Of a DNA stretch of 54,472 nucleotides, positions 46,161 to 54,472 are shown piece after piece. The position numbers and the translations under genes are program-made. Numbering within the stretch: the first letter of the stretch is position 1; each line of letters starts with the position of its first letter. Below the pieces are notes generated by a model. That model made no database searches and was not told the origin of the DNA. It saw nothing but the letters and a program-made list of their open reading frames with translations. The stretch is from Symbiodinium natans (lineage: Eukaryota; Sar; Dinophyceae; Suessiales; Symbiodiniaceae): contig CAJNDS010000335.1 in NCBI GenBank assembly GCA_905221605.1, forward strand, positions 1,094,458 to 1,148,929, written 5' to 3'.

Positions 46161-46995
46161 GAGGGAAGGGGGTTTGGGGTTTAGGGTTTGGGGTTTAGGG
46201 TTAGGGCTGAGGGTTTAGGGGAGAGGTGCTGAGGTTGTAGGGTTTGTGAAAGGTTAAGCTCTGGGGCCCAAAGCCAACAGGGAGCCCTAAGCCCTAAACC
46301 CTAAGCTCTGGGGCCCAAAGCCAACAGGGAGCCCCTAAACCTTAAACCCTAAACCTTAAACCCTAAACCCTAAACCCTGAACCCTGAACCCTGAACCCTG
46401 AACCCTACAAGCTAAACCCTAAGGCCCTAAACCCTGAACCCTGAACCCTGAACCCTGAACCCTAAACCGCCCTGTGCATTCTCATGTTACAGGGGGCGCA
46501 GTGCTCACCTCAAAGTTTAAAGTTTATGTCTCAGCCTACCCCTCAGGTTGTAGGGGTTTAGGGTTTAGGGTTTAGGGTTCCTCTTAACATACTCCGAATA
46601 TGCCGTAGGGATCTCCAAAAAGGGTCTCCACAACTACAACCTTAAGGTCCAAGGTACAACCCCTAGAGGAACCATGTCCTGGCAGAAACTTGTGATTTCC
46701 CTAGAGGTGACCACCTTGGAGTGCCAAGCCAAGTTCCTCATTGTAGCATAGGGATTAGGGTTTAGGCTTTAGGGGTTTAGGGTTTAGGGTCTAGGGTCTA
46801 TAGGGTCTAGGTAGGGTCTAGGGCTAGGAACTTTTTGTCTAGGCTCCCTTCTAAGCCCCTGGAAGCCAACAAGGGGCGGTACTCTTGGGTCTAGTCGTTG
46901 TAGCATCCGATCCTCACCCTAACAGCAGCATGGTCCCCAAGCCTCGGGACTTGCCAAGCCTCCGACCGCAACAGCGATCGTTTTCGTGTCCGAGC

Positions 46996-47112
46996 CCCTA
47001 AAACCCTAAAACCCTAAAACCCTAAAACCCTAAAACCCTAAAACCCTAAAACCCTAAAACCCTAAAACCCTAAAACCCTAAAACCCTAAAACCCTAAAAC
47101 CCTAAAACCCTA
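46996..47112 (-). repeat. 8-mer array (CCCTAAAA), about 14 units
   Basis: Homogeneous AAAACCCT, returning to CCCTAAA at its 3' end; second occurrence of this octamer besides 28912-29180. Confidence 0.93.
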
Positions 47113-47600
47113 AACCCTAAACCCTACACCCTAAACCCGAAGCGCCTTAGATCCTAAACCCTAAGCCGGATTGAAGCGCTAGCTTCAAACCTAAAACCCA
47201 AGACCCTCTCCCCTGAAGCCTAAACCCTCAACCTTGAGACCCCAACCCTAAGCGTTACAACCGAAAGCGCCCCCACACTCTGAAACCCTAAGCTCTAAAC
47301 CTTCAAACCTAAACCCTCAACCCTCACCCCCCGCCCCTCAACCCTAAACCCTGAACCCTGAACCCTAAACCCTCAACCCTAAACCCTGAACCTAAACCCT
47401 AAGCCCTGAACCCTAAACCCTAAACCCTCAACCCAAAACCCAAGGTGGGTATTTCCCAAAAGAGGAGTACCCCTTTTATACCCCAAATAGAATAGAATGC
47501 CCCCCCCCCCCCAATACAGGTACCCCTATTCTCGGAAAAGCCCAAACCTAAACCCTAAACCCTAAACCCTAAACCCTAAACCCTAAACCCTAAACCCAAG

Positions 47601-47672
47601 GTGAGCTTCAACACCGTCGCCAGTGGTGCGGACTGGCGCTCCGCGCTGGACATCCTGCTTGCGGCGGCTGAG
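47601..47672 (+). CDS. Gene E PPR exon 1
   Basis: AAG|GTG, reads VSFNTVASGADWRSALDILL then AAAE; PPR helix A and B. GT donor (GTGATT) at 47673. Confidence 0.7.
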
Positions 47673-50600
47673 GTGATTTGGGGCGCTGGGTCCCCTAAGC
47701 CCACTGAAACCCCCAGGGTTAGGGTTTGGGGTTTAGGGTTTAGGGTTTAGGGTTTGGGGTTTAGGGTTTGGGGTTTAGGGTTTAGGGTTTAGGGTTTAGG
47801 GTTTGGGGTTTAGGGTTTAGGGTTCAGGATTTAGGGTTTAGGGTTCCTAAGAGTTCTAAGGCCCCCCCCCCCTACGGCCCCCCTTATGAGCCTTAAGCCC
47901 ACATCTAGAAGGCCTGGGGCTTGCTCTCAACCAGTTCGGGTCGAAAGGGCCGCCGAACCGATTGGGTTTAGGGTTTAGGGTTTAGGGTTTAGGGTTTAGG
48001 GTTTAGGGTTTAGGGTTTAGGGTTTAGGGTTTAGGGTTTAGGGTTTAGGGTTTAGGGTTTAAAGTTTAGGGCTTAGGGTTTAGGGCTTAGGGCGGAGGGC
48101 TGAGGGCTGAGGGTTTAGGGTTCCTACTCGGTGGCCTTGAGTTGCCCTAGAGCCCCCCAAACCCCCAAAACCTCAGCACCCTAACCCTAAACCCTAAACC
48201 CTAAACCCTAAATTCCAAAATCACCAAGCCCAAAAGTCCCCGCAAAGACTCAAAGAGGCGCAGCTGCGCCGCAGCGTCGTGGGCGAGAATGCCGCCCTAA
48301 CCGCGTCTGGCGTCGGCTTGGGGTGGAGGCTGGTGCCCCTGAGGGAAGGTTGTTTTGGGGGTTTAGGGTTTAGGGTTCAGGGTTTAGGGTTCAGGGTTCA
48401 GGGTTCAGGGTTTGGAGGTTCCAGCAGTGCTAGGCACAACTTTAAACCCTAGATTTTCAAACCCCTAAAACCCTAAACCCTAAACCTTAAACCCTGGCTT
48501 TGAGGGCTTATACGGGCCAACTTCCCCCCCAACCCAGGTCCAGCTGCAACTTGAGTCAAGTGAAGTAGGGTTTCCTGGTTAAGGTTTCGGTTTTTCGGGT
48601 TTCGGATGTAGGGCTTGGGGTTTAGGGTTTAGGGTTTCGGGTTTCGGGTTTCGGGTTTAGGGTTTAGGGTTTAGGGTTTAAGGTTTAGGGGTTGCGGGTG
48701 AGGGGTTTAGGGCTTCAAGGGACTCCAAATTGTAGGTCTTTGGGGCTTTGGGATATTGACGGAGCTGTCGTACCCTTTTAGCTCACTCCTCTGTTGACCG
48801 AAAAAAGAAACTCTAGACACCCTAGGAAGCCTAGAAAAGCAACCCTAAACCCTTAACCCTAGAAGCCCCAAACCCCAAACCCCAAACCCTAAACCCTAAA
48901 CCCTAAACCCAAAACCTAAACCCTAAACCCTGACCCCTGAACCCTAAACCCTAAACCGTACACCCCAAACCTCAGCTCTGCACCCCAAACCTCAGCTCTG
49001 CCATCCCCGGATCGGCAGGTCTGGGTTGTCCCTCTTCGAGCACCTCCGCCCCAAAGGCGGGTTTAGGGTTTAGGGTTTAGGGTTTAGGGTTTAGGGTTTA
49101 GGGTTTAGGGTTTAGGGGTTTAGGGTTTAGGGTTTAGGGTTTAGGGTAGGTTTGGGGTGTCGGGTCCAGGGATGGCTAGGACTCGTGGTGGTTTAGACGT
49201 AGTCAGCTATCAAGCCTTATCCTTAAACCTTACCCTAAACCCCAAACCCTGAGTCCCCCCTATGCCCTATCTGAAGTTGAGTTCAGGGTTTAGGGTTTAG
49301 GGTTTAGGGTTTAGGGTTTAGGGTTTAGGGTTTCGGGCTTAGGGTTCAGGGTTTTGGGGATCTTGGGGTCTCTGGGAATCCTTTTCCTTGACAGGACTGC
49401 TGCCCACCACGGTCACCCTGAATTCGGCAGGCGCTGCCCGTGATGCCGAATCTCGGGGTCGTTAGGTTTAGGGTTGGTTTAGGGTTTAGGGTTTAGGGTT
49501 TAGGGTTTAGGGTTTAGGGTTTGGGGTTTGGGGTTTGGGGTTTGGGGTTTGGGGTTTAAGGTTCAGGGTTTTGGGTCCTACAGTCCTAGGGTCTTAGGGT
49601 CTTAGTGTCTTAGGGTCTGAGGGGTCGGTTTTGGGTTTGAGTGTGTTAGGGGTGTCGGGTTGTAGGTTTTAGGGTTTAGGGGTCAGGGCTTACGGTTTTT
49701 TGGGCTGAACTCCTGTCTGGGAAGCACTTCGCGCAATCCGACTCAGGAGCTTCCTTCCAGAACCTTCATTCTGCCTAAACCCTAAACCCTAAACCCTAAA
49801 CCCTAAACCCTAAACCCTAAACCCTAAACCCTAAACCCTAAACCCTAAACCCTAAACCCTTCTCTGGCAGCGCACCTAAACGTTACAACCCAAACCCAAG
49901 GCCTGAACCCCGACCAACCCCCCCAAACCCCCAAATCTCGTGGCTTGGAGCGGTTTTAAGGGTAAACCCTAAACCCTAAACCCTACTTGGAGGTTCAGGG
50001 TACTTAATATCCCATTTATATCTGTACTCAAAACCCAAGTATACTCATATTCGGACACTTAAAGTCTTATCAGTGGTTATAAGTACAGTTATAATTGGGT
50101 TAAAAGTACCCTAAACCCTAAACCCTAAACCCTAAACCCTAAACCCTAAACCCTAAACCCTAAACCCTAAACCCTAAACCCTAAACCCTAAACCCTAAAC
50201 ACGAAACCCGAAACCCTAAACCCTAACCCTAAACCCTAAACCCTAAACCCTAAACCCTAAGGCCTATGGCCTTGTGGAGCAGGTACCTTGTTGGTGCGGG
50301 CATCAGCCTGGTCAGCAGCCAGTTGGATGATGCAGGCCGGACCGTTTAGGGTTTTGGGTTTAGGGTTTAGGGTTTAGGGTTTAGGGTGTAGGGTGTAGGG
50401 CCTTGGGCTTAGAGTTTAGGGCCGGCGTGCAGTTGTTCTGAAATCCTATACTAAATTCTCAGCTCCAAGCAATACGTCCTAAACCGTAAGCCCTAAGCCC
50501 TACACCCTATAGCTTGGTGCCCCCAAGAAAAGAAGCCCCAGGCTCACGGAACTGTCTTCGCTTTTTCCAGACTCCGTGCAGTTATAGTTGTAGGGTAACC

Positions 50601-50840
50601 CAAGGTTCCCTCATGCTCCTCACAAGGCTTCCTAAGCTTCCCTAAGCATTGCTAGGTACCGACCCCCCATGAACCCCTGAACCCCCGAACCCCCCTCCCT
50701 TAAGAACCCTGTATGGATATAACAAGACATATATATGGGTGGTTGTCAAAATTATGATCCCTTTTGCGGTGCCCTAAATATTAGGTGCCGTATTATAATA
50801 GGGATCCAAAAAGGGACCATAATTTTGACAACCACCCATA

Positions 50841-50875
<35 letters not shown>

Positions 50876-50921
50876 GCTATATATATATATATATATATAT
50901 AGTATATATATATAGCATATA

Positions 50922-50956
<35 letters not shown>

Positions 50957-51968
50957 CGAGTATCACTTCCAGATGGTTCAGGGTTTATCAAGGAAGCCAC
51001 ACTCGGACCCCTAAGGATGTATTCCGAAGAGGTTCCCTTCAATGGACTCCTAGTATGGCCCCTTAGAGGGTCTCTTTAGCAAGGGCCCCCAAAAACCCAC
51101 GGTTTAGGGTTTAGGGTTTAGGGTTTAGGGTTTAGGGTTTAGGGTTTAGGGTTTAGGGTTTAGGGTTTAGGGTTTAGGGTTTAGGGTTTAGGGCCCCCAA
51201 ACCCTCGCGTACCACCTTAAAAGTGCAAGGTAGTATTATTTATAGACCCCGAAGCTGCGACCTGCATCTCCACACCTGAAGCTTCCAGGGTTTAGGGTTT
51301 AGGGTTTAGGGTTTAGGGTTTAGGGTTTAGGTTCAGGGTTTAGGGTTTAGGGTTTAGGGTCTAGGGTTTAGGGCTAGTATGGCCCCGTACCTCCTTTAAA
51401 TCTAGTATGGGGGCCTTGGGTTTTCTAGGGTGCAGAAGTAGATACAGGTTCCTGAAGTTGTGGCCCATGTTTAGGACCATGTAACTACCCTAAGAGGCTC
51501 CAGAAGCCTGTCCGCCCTAAACCCTAAACCCTAAACCCTAAACCCTAAACCCTAAACCCTAAACCCTAAACCCTAAACCCTAAACCCTGAACCCTGAACC
51601 CTGAACCCTGAACCCTGAACCCTGAACCCTGAACCCTGAACCCTGAACCCTAAACCCTAAACCCTAAACCCTACACCCTACACCCTAAACCCTAAACCCT
51701 AACCCTAAACCCTCCTACCCCAGAAGGAGATGGTGGAGAGAGCTGCTGCTTGTTCGCCGGACATTATCAGTCCACGCCTCAGGGTTCAGGGGTTGGGGGT
51801 TGGGAGTTTGGGTGTCGGGTTGTGCAAACCCGAAACCCTAAACCCTACACCCAAAGCTCTAAACCCCCAAATCCCTCAGTTAGAATGGCCTATAAGTACC
51901 CTGAACCAACCTCCAAGCAGGGTTTAGGGGATCAGGGCTGTTTCCGCAAGAGGGCTCCCCCCCCCCCC

Positions 51969-52016
<48 letters not shown>

Positions 52017-52025
52017 CAAAGAGTA

Positions 52026-52062
<37 letters not shown>

Positions 52063-53620
52063 TTATTTATTTGGATGTGAAAATTTGGTGTTAGGATTTG
52101 GGGTTTATACACGCCCCTATCCCCCCTACATTCCTCGCAAGGGGTTTGGGGCCCTCCCTAAACCCAAGCCCATAAAACCTACACCATACAGCCCTAAGGC
52201 CCTCAAGCCCTAAAGCCCTAACATCCTGAATCTCCCGACCCCAAGACCCCTGGTGTGTGGTGGCGAATCTACACCTGCGTTCGACGGTCCTCGCTCCATG
52301 ACAGTGGGTGGGCCAGGATACTCGTCGAGCAACTTTGGGACGGGGCAGTCCCAGGCATTGGCTGCCTGCTTGGGCAGGCGCGCAACACGACGCGAGTTGC
52401 TCAACAAGGTGATCACCGATTTTAACAAAACGGTCTCGGTGAAGAAATGGCGTATAACAACCGAGAGGAAGAAGTTGACGGCCAACTTGCAACAGTCCTC
52501 TGAAGGCTTCCGCGCGAAGGTCGCGAGGCACTACGACCGCTATGCCCACCAGTGCTCAGGACCTCTTTTCCGTTTTTGTGGGAGGGGAACTATCCACTTT
52601 CAACTCAATGTCGCGTTTCTGCGGGTTGCATGACAATGTAGCCCGTGCTAAACCCTAAACCCAAAACCCTGAACCCTACGGCCTAAACCCTAAACCCGAC
52701 TAAGCATAATTCGAAGCAAATCCTAACTCACTCGTGATTTCGGCTTCGGGCTTACAAGCTAGGTTCATGTCACTGACTTCTAGCCCAATTTCAACCATGC
52801 TCAGGCACTTAAGACCCTTATAAGTGGACTACAAGTACAGGTGCAATTGGGGTCAGAAGTACCATGAACCTCCAAGTGGAGACAGCTGTCTGCAGGCTCG
52901 TTAAAAACTGAGTGCTGGGCCGACATGTACCCGAAGCCCTTCTATAAACCCTAAACCCCCTTAAGCCCCTAAGCCCTTAACCCTACCTGAAGCCCTTAAC
53001 CCCTGAGCCGTAAAACCCCTAAGCCCTTACACCCTTGAACCTTCAACCCTAAACCACCTGAAACCCATAAGCCAGATTCTTTGACACTCTTTTTCATGAC
53101 AGAGTCCTTGAAGAGGGCTTCGGAGTAAACCTCCGATTCTTCTGAGCCTCGCAGTCTTTTGCCAAGGCCTCTCCGTCCTCTGTGTATGGGGTTTAGAAGT
53201 TCAGGGTTTAGGGTGTTGGGGCTTAGGGTTTAGGGTTTAGGGCTTATGGCTTAGGGTGCGAAGACGATGTCTCCTCCCGAGCTCGGTTCCCGGGACAAAG
53301 GGCTCTTCCAAAGGGTCCGCACTGAAACCGTCGCTCAACTGACCATCGTCAAGCCCAAACACCCTAAAGGCTCTAAACACCCTAGGCCCTAGAAGTCCGA
53401 AACGCGCTAAAGGCCCCAAAGACCCTAAAAGCCCTAAACCCTATATGAACCCTGAACCCTGAACCCTGAACCCTGAACCCTGAACCCTGAACCCTGAACC
53501 CTGAACCCTGAACCCTGAACCCTGAACCCTGAACCCTCGGCCTTGAAAGCCCTGCACGCCCCTAAGCCAGGCTACAACGTCCTCCTCAACGCGCTGGATC
53601 GCGCTGGGGACCCGAGGACT
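47601..53620 (+). CDS. Gene E: second PPR protein (split, runs out of the window)
   Basis: Predicted organellar RNA-binding PPR protein. Seven exons join in phase into about four repeats spaced about 35 residues: VSFNTVASGADWRSALDILL, AAAEAQLRRSVVGENAALTA, SGVGLGWSGLSLFEHLRPKG, LLPTTVTLNSAGTLLV, RASAWSAASWMMQEMVE, RAAACSPDIISYNVLLNALD, RAGDPRT. The SPDIISYN.LLNA signature is classic. Donors are GT (47673, 51770), GA (48326) and GC (49057, 49431, 50336). The 5' end is not found between 46.2 and 47.6 kb, and the gene probably continues past 54.5 kb. The 1.8-kb intron 51770-53570 holds an unrelated 126-codon frame, poly-A and TA tracts. Confidence 0.72.
47673..48257. other. Gene E intron 1
   Basis: TTTAGGG/TTTGGGG 47716-47845, TTTAGGG 47964-48120 (about 20 units), CCCTAAA 48180-48215. 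Arrays of opposite orientation in one intron. Confidence 0.8.
48258..48325 (+). CDS. Gene E PPR exon 2
   Basis: GAG|GCG, reads AQLRRSVVGENAALTASGVG then LG plus two bases; NAAL.AS is the next helix A. GA donor at 48326. Confidence 0.7.
48326..49018. other. Gene E intron 2
   Basis: TTTAGGG/TTCAGGG 48360-48415, TTTCGGG/TTTAGGG 48590-48690, CCCTAAA/CCCCAAA 48840-48960, and a tandem 23-bp repeat (CACCCCAAACCTCAGCTCTG) at 48961-49000. Confidence 0.75.
49019..49056 (+). CDS. Gene E PPR exon 3 (38 bp)
   Basis: AG|G then SGLSLFEHLRPK, giving W.GLSLFEHLRPKG with its neighbours. GC donor at 49057. Confidence 0.72.
49057..49394. other. Gene E intron 3
   Basis: TTTAGGG 49060-49148 and 49283-49340, unique between. 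Confidence 0.8.
49395..49430 (+). CDS. Gene E PPR exon 4 (36 bp)
   Basis: After CTTGACAG; reads LLPTTVTLNSA. GC donor at 49431. Confidence 0.72.
49431..50282. other. Gene E intron 4
   Basis: TTTAGGG then TTTGGGG 49470-49560, variants to 49700, CCCTAAA 49776-49860, element family 2 copy 49985-50110, CCCTAAA 50108-50265. Confidence 0.78.
49985..50110. mobile_element. Element family 2 (copy 4), right end replaced by heptamers
   Basis: Left end ACTTGGAGGTTCAGGGTACT is intact. On the right, where other copies have GTACCCTGAACCTCCAAGT, this copy reads GTACCCTAAACCCTAAACCC and passes into a long CCCTAAA array. Confidence 0.8.
50283..50335 (+). CDS. Gene E PPR exon 5
   Basis: CAG|GT, reads TLLVRASAWSAASWMMQ. 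GC donor at 50336. Confidence 0.6.
50729..50845. mobile_element. MITE-like element, family 7, in TA repeats
   Basis: Inverted ends ATATATGGGTGGTTGTCAAA (then ATTATG.TCCCTTTT) and the complement ending TTTGACAACCACCCATATAT: about 33 bp with one mismatch. Flanked by TA dinucleotides, fitting TA-targeting transposons. Confidence 0.9.
50838..50958. repeat. (TA)n microsatellite, palindromic
   Basis: About 120 bp of TA repeats broken by CATATA, GCTATA, AGTATA and GCATATATA, probably expanded from the TA end of the adjacent element. Confidence 0.93.
51515..51715 (-). repeat. CCCTAAA with CCCTGAA core
   Basis: About 11 CCCTAAA, then about 9 CCCTGAA, then CCCTAAA again: a variant block nested in a standard array. 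Confidence 0.94.
51727..51769 (+). CDS. Gene E PPR exon 6
   Basis: AAG|GAG, reads EMVERAAACSPDII plus one base. GT donor (GTCCAC) at 51770. Confidence 0.7.
51960..52075. repeat. C run, poly-A (46) and TA/TTTA repeat
   Basis: Low-complexity block in order C10, A46, unique 10 bp, (TA)n, (TTTA)n. Could be a retroposon tail, but no source sequence is recognised upstream. Confidence 0.9.
52752..52877. mobile_element. Element family 2 (copy 5)
   Basis: Ends CAAGCTAGGTTCATGTCACT and AGTACCATGAACCTCCAAGT are inverted with mismatches; interior TCTAGCCCAATTTCAACC and GTGCAATTGGGGTCAGAAG. Confidence 0.8.
53448..53537 (-). repeat. CCCTGAA array, 12-13 perfect units
   Basis: Pure CCCTGAA with no CCCTAAA units inside. 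Confidence 0.95.
53571..53620 (+). CDS. Gene E PPR exon 7
   Basis: CAG|GC, reads YNVLLNALDRAGDPRT, completing SPDIISYNVLLNALDRAG. End set at a GC (53621); the frame stays open a little further (AWRNK). Confidence 0.72.
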
Positions 53621-54472
53621 GCTTGGCGGAACAAGCTCCTAAACCCTAAGCCCTAAACCCTAAACTCTAAACCCTAAACCCTAAACCCTACACCATACTT
53701 GGAGATTCAGTCCGGGTAGTTATCTAGGTAGGCTCTTGGGATGTTTCTGTATGTTCCCTTCTTGGGCTTAAGAGGATCAGATTTAAGGAGTATGTTCAGA
53801 GGTGTTAAGAGGGTTTAGGGTTTAGGGTTTAGGGTCTAGGGTTTAGGGTTTAGGGTTTTAGGGTTTAGGGTTTAGGGTTTAGGGTTTAGGGTTTAGGCTT
53901 TAGGGTTTAGGCTTTAGGGTTCAGGGTTCAGGGTTTAGAGTTTATCAGGCCATATCTTGAGTTACCCAAAGATTCCAATATCCCTTAATGAAGGAATATA
54001 CCTTAAATTATAGTAGGATCCCTAATAAGGGATATTGGAGTCTCTAGGTATCCTACTTGTCGTCCCAATTATAGCCACCCACGAACCTTTAACTAGAAGT
54101 GAGAAGTGGGGGGATTATTTCGTGGGGTGTAGGGTATAGGGTTTAAGGTTTAGGGCTTAGGGTTTAGGGCTTGGGCTTAGGGTTTAGGGTTTGGGATCCC
54201 AGAAGTTTAGGGTTTAGGGCCATAGAGTTCAGGATTTCAGGACTTGGGGTTGAGGGCGTAGAGTGGTGGAACGTAAAGCCTTTTTACCCTCTCACGGTCC
54301 AGGAAGATGCCCCCTAAGCCTGAATTGGGTTGTGGTTCCATTCCCTGAACCCTAAACCCTCAACCCCAAACCCTAAACCCGAAACAACTCCACTTAGAAG
54401 TGTACATGAAGCGTGCAAGTATGCCCCAAAGCCAGAACCCTTACCCTAAACCCCTGAACCTTCGGTTTAGGG
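53621..54472. other. Sequence after the last PPR exon
   Basis: CCCTAAA 53640-53690, unique, TTTAGGG 53812-53940 (about 17 units), element 53964-54050, degenerate TTTAGGG 54125-54260, CCCTAAA remnants to the end. No exon recognised. Confidence 0.75.
53964..54050. mobile_element. MITE-like element, family 8
   Basis: ACCCAAAGATTCCAATATCC(CTT) and the complement ending GGATATTGGAGTCTCTAGGT are inverted; interior AAGGAATATACCTTAAATTA resembles 44185-44215 and 44855-44865. Confidence 0.8.

Larger units (their letters stand above)
45875..47600. other. Spacer between GH2 and gene E
   Basis: Basic exon 46024-46160, TTTGGGG/TTTAGGG 46168-46245, a 31-bp direct repeat (AAGCTCTGGGGCCCAAAGCC) at 46255 and 46301, CCCTGAA 46378-46465, unique 46480-46740, CCCTAAAA 46996-47112, mixed CCCTAAA 47115-47440, CCCTAAA 47546-47597. 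Confidence 0.7.
50336..51726. other. Gene E intron 5 (1.4 kb)
   Basis: TTTAGGG 50345-50410, unique, element 50729-50845, TA repeats to 50955, TTTAGGG 51100-51192 and 51288-51375, CCCTAAA/CCCTGAA 51515-51710. Confidence 0.78.
51770..53570. other. Gene E intron 6 (1.8 kb)
   Basis: C run plus poly-A of about 46 (51969-52014) and TA repeat 52026-52058, a unique 126-codon frame 52253-52633 of unknown nature, element family 2 relative 52752-52877, mixed heptamers, unique 53080-53400, CCCTGAA 53448-53537. Confidence 0.72.

Noticed and set aside
50752-51066. Frames made of repeated YIYIYI
   Set aside because: Translation of TA repeats.
52253-52633. 126-codon forward frame and overlapping reverse frames
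   Set aside because: It lies inside the gene E intron 51770-53570, whose flanking exons join perfectly; no domain recognised. It could be part of an inserted element but I cannot support a gene.

Overview
The window looks like nuclear DNA of a dinoflagellate (inference). Four observations support this. (1) TTTAGGG/CCCTAAA heptamer arrays of the plant/alveolate telomere type occur throughout, in both orientations. (2) Every gene I can reconstruct is on the + strand. (3) Introns start mostly with GC or GA, rarely GT, and end in AG with the next exon almost always starting with G (AG|G), a recognised dinoflagellate signature. (4) The gene content fits: FNIP-like leucine-rich repeats, PPR proteins, and EGF/PA14 surface proteins. 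I cannot name the genus. No rRNA, tRNA, CRISPR array or bacterial-type operon was seen.

Most genes are split into very short exons (20-320 bp) inside introns made of heptamer arrays and small inverted-repeat elements, so simple ORF finding misses them. Joining exons by phase gives five genes. (A) About 3.3-12.9 kb: a secreted or surface protein with EGF-like cysteine repeats, two tandem PA14 domains, Thr-rich mucin-like linkers and a collagen-like Gly-X-Y tract. (B) About 16.9-25.3 kb: a PPR protein. (C) 26.5-28.5 kb: a FNIP-like LRR protein of about 22 tandem 23-residue repeats, with a frameshift near its first repeat. (D) 30.5-45.9 kb: a glycoside hydrolase family 2 enzyme (beta-glucuronidase/galactosidase-like) in at least 19 exons, with its catalytic centre lost in or near a 100-N assembly gap. 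(E) 47.6 kb to beyond 53.6 kb: a second PPR protein.

Between exons lie dozens of heptamer arrays. Many are homogenised to a local variant (CCCTGAA, CCCTCAA, CCCTAGA, CCCCAAA, CCCTAAAA, CCCTTTAA). There are also several families of 85-320 bp MITE-like elements with terminal inverted repeats, some nested. One family carries a heptamer array inside some copies. Another has terminal repeats containing TTCAGGG/CCCTGAA. Several introns have 4-5 bp direct repeats at their two ends, like target-site duplications.

The most interesting reading is that mobile, introner-like elements created many of these introns and helped to spread or seed telomere-type repeats inside genes. The sequence shows exons, phases, repeats and inverted repeats directly. 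The mobility mechanism and the taxonomy are inference. All exon ends were predicted by eye and need transcript evidence.
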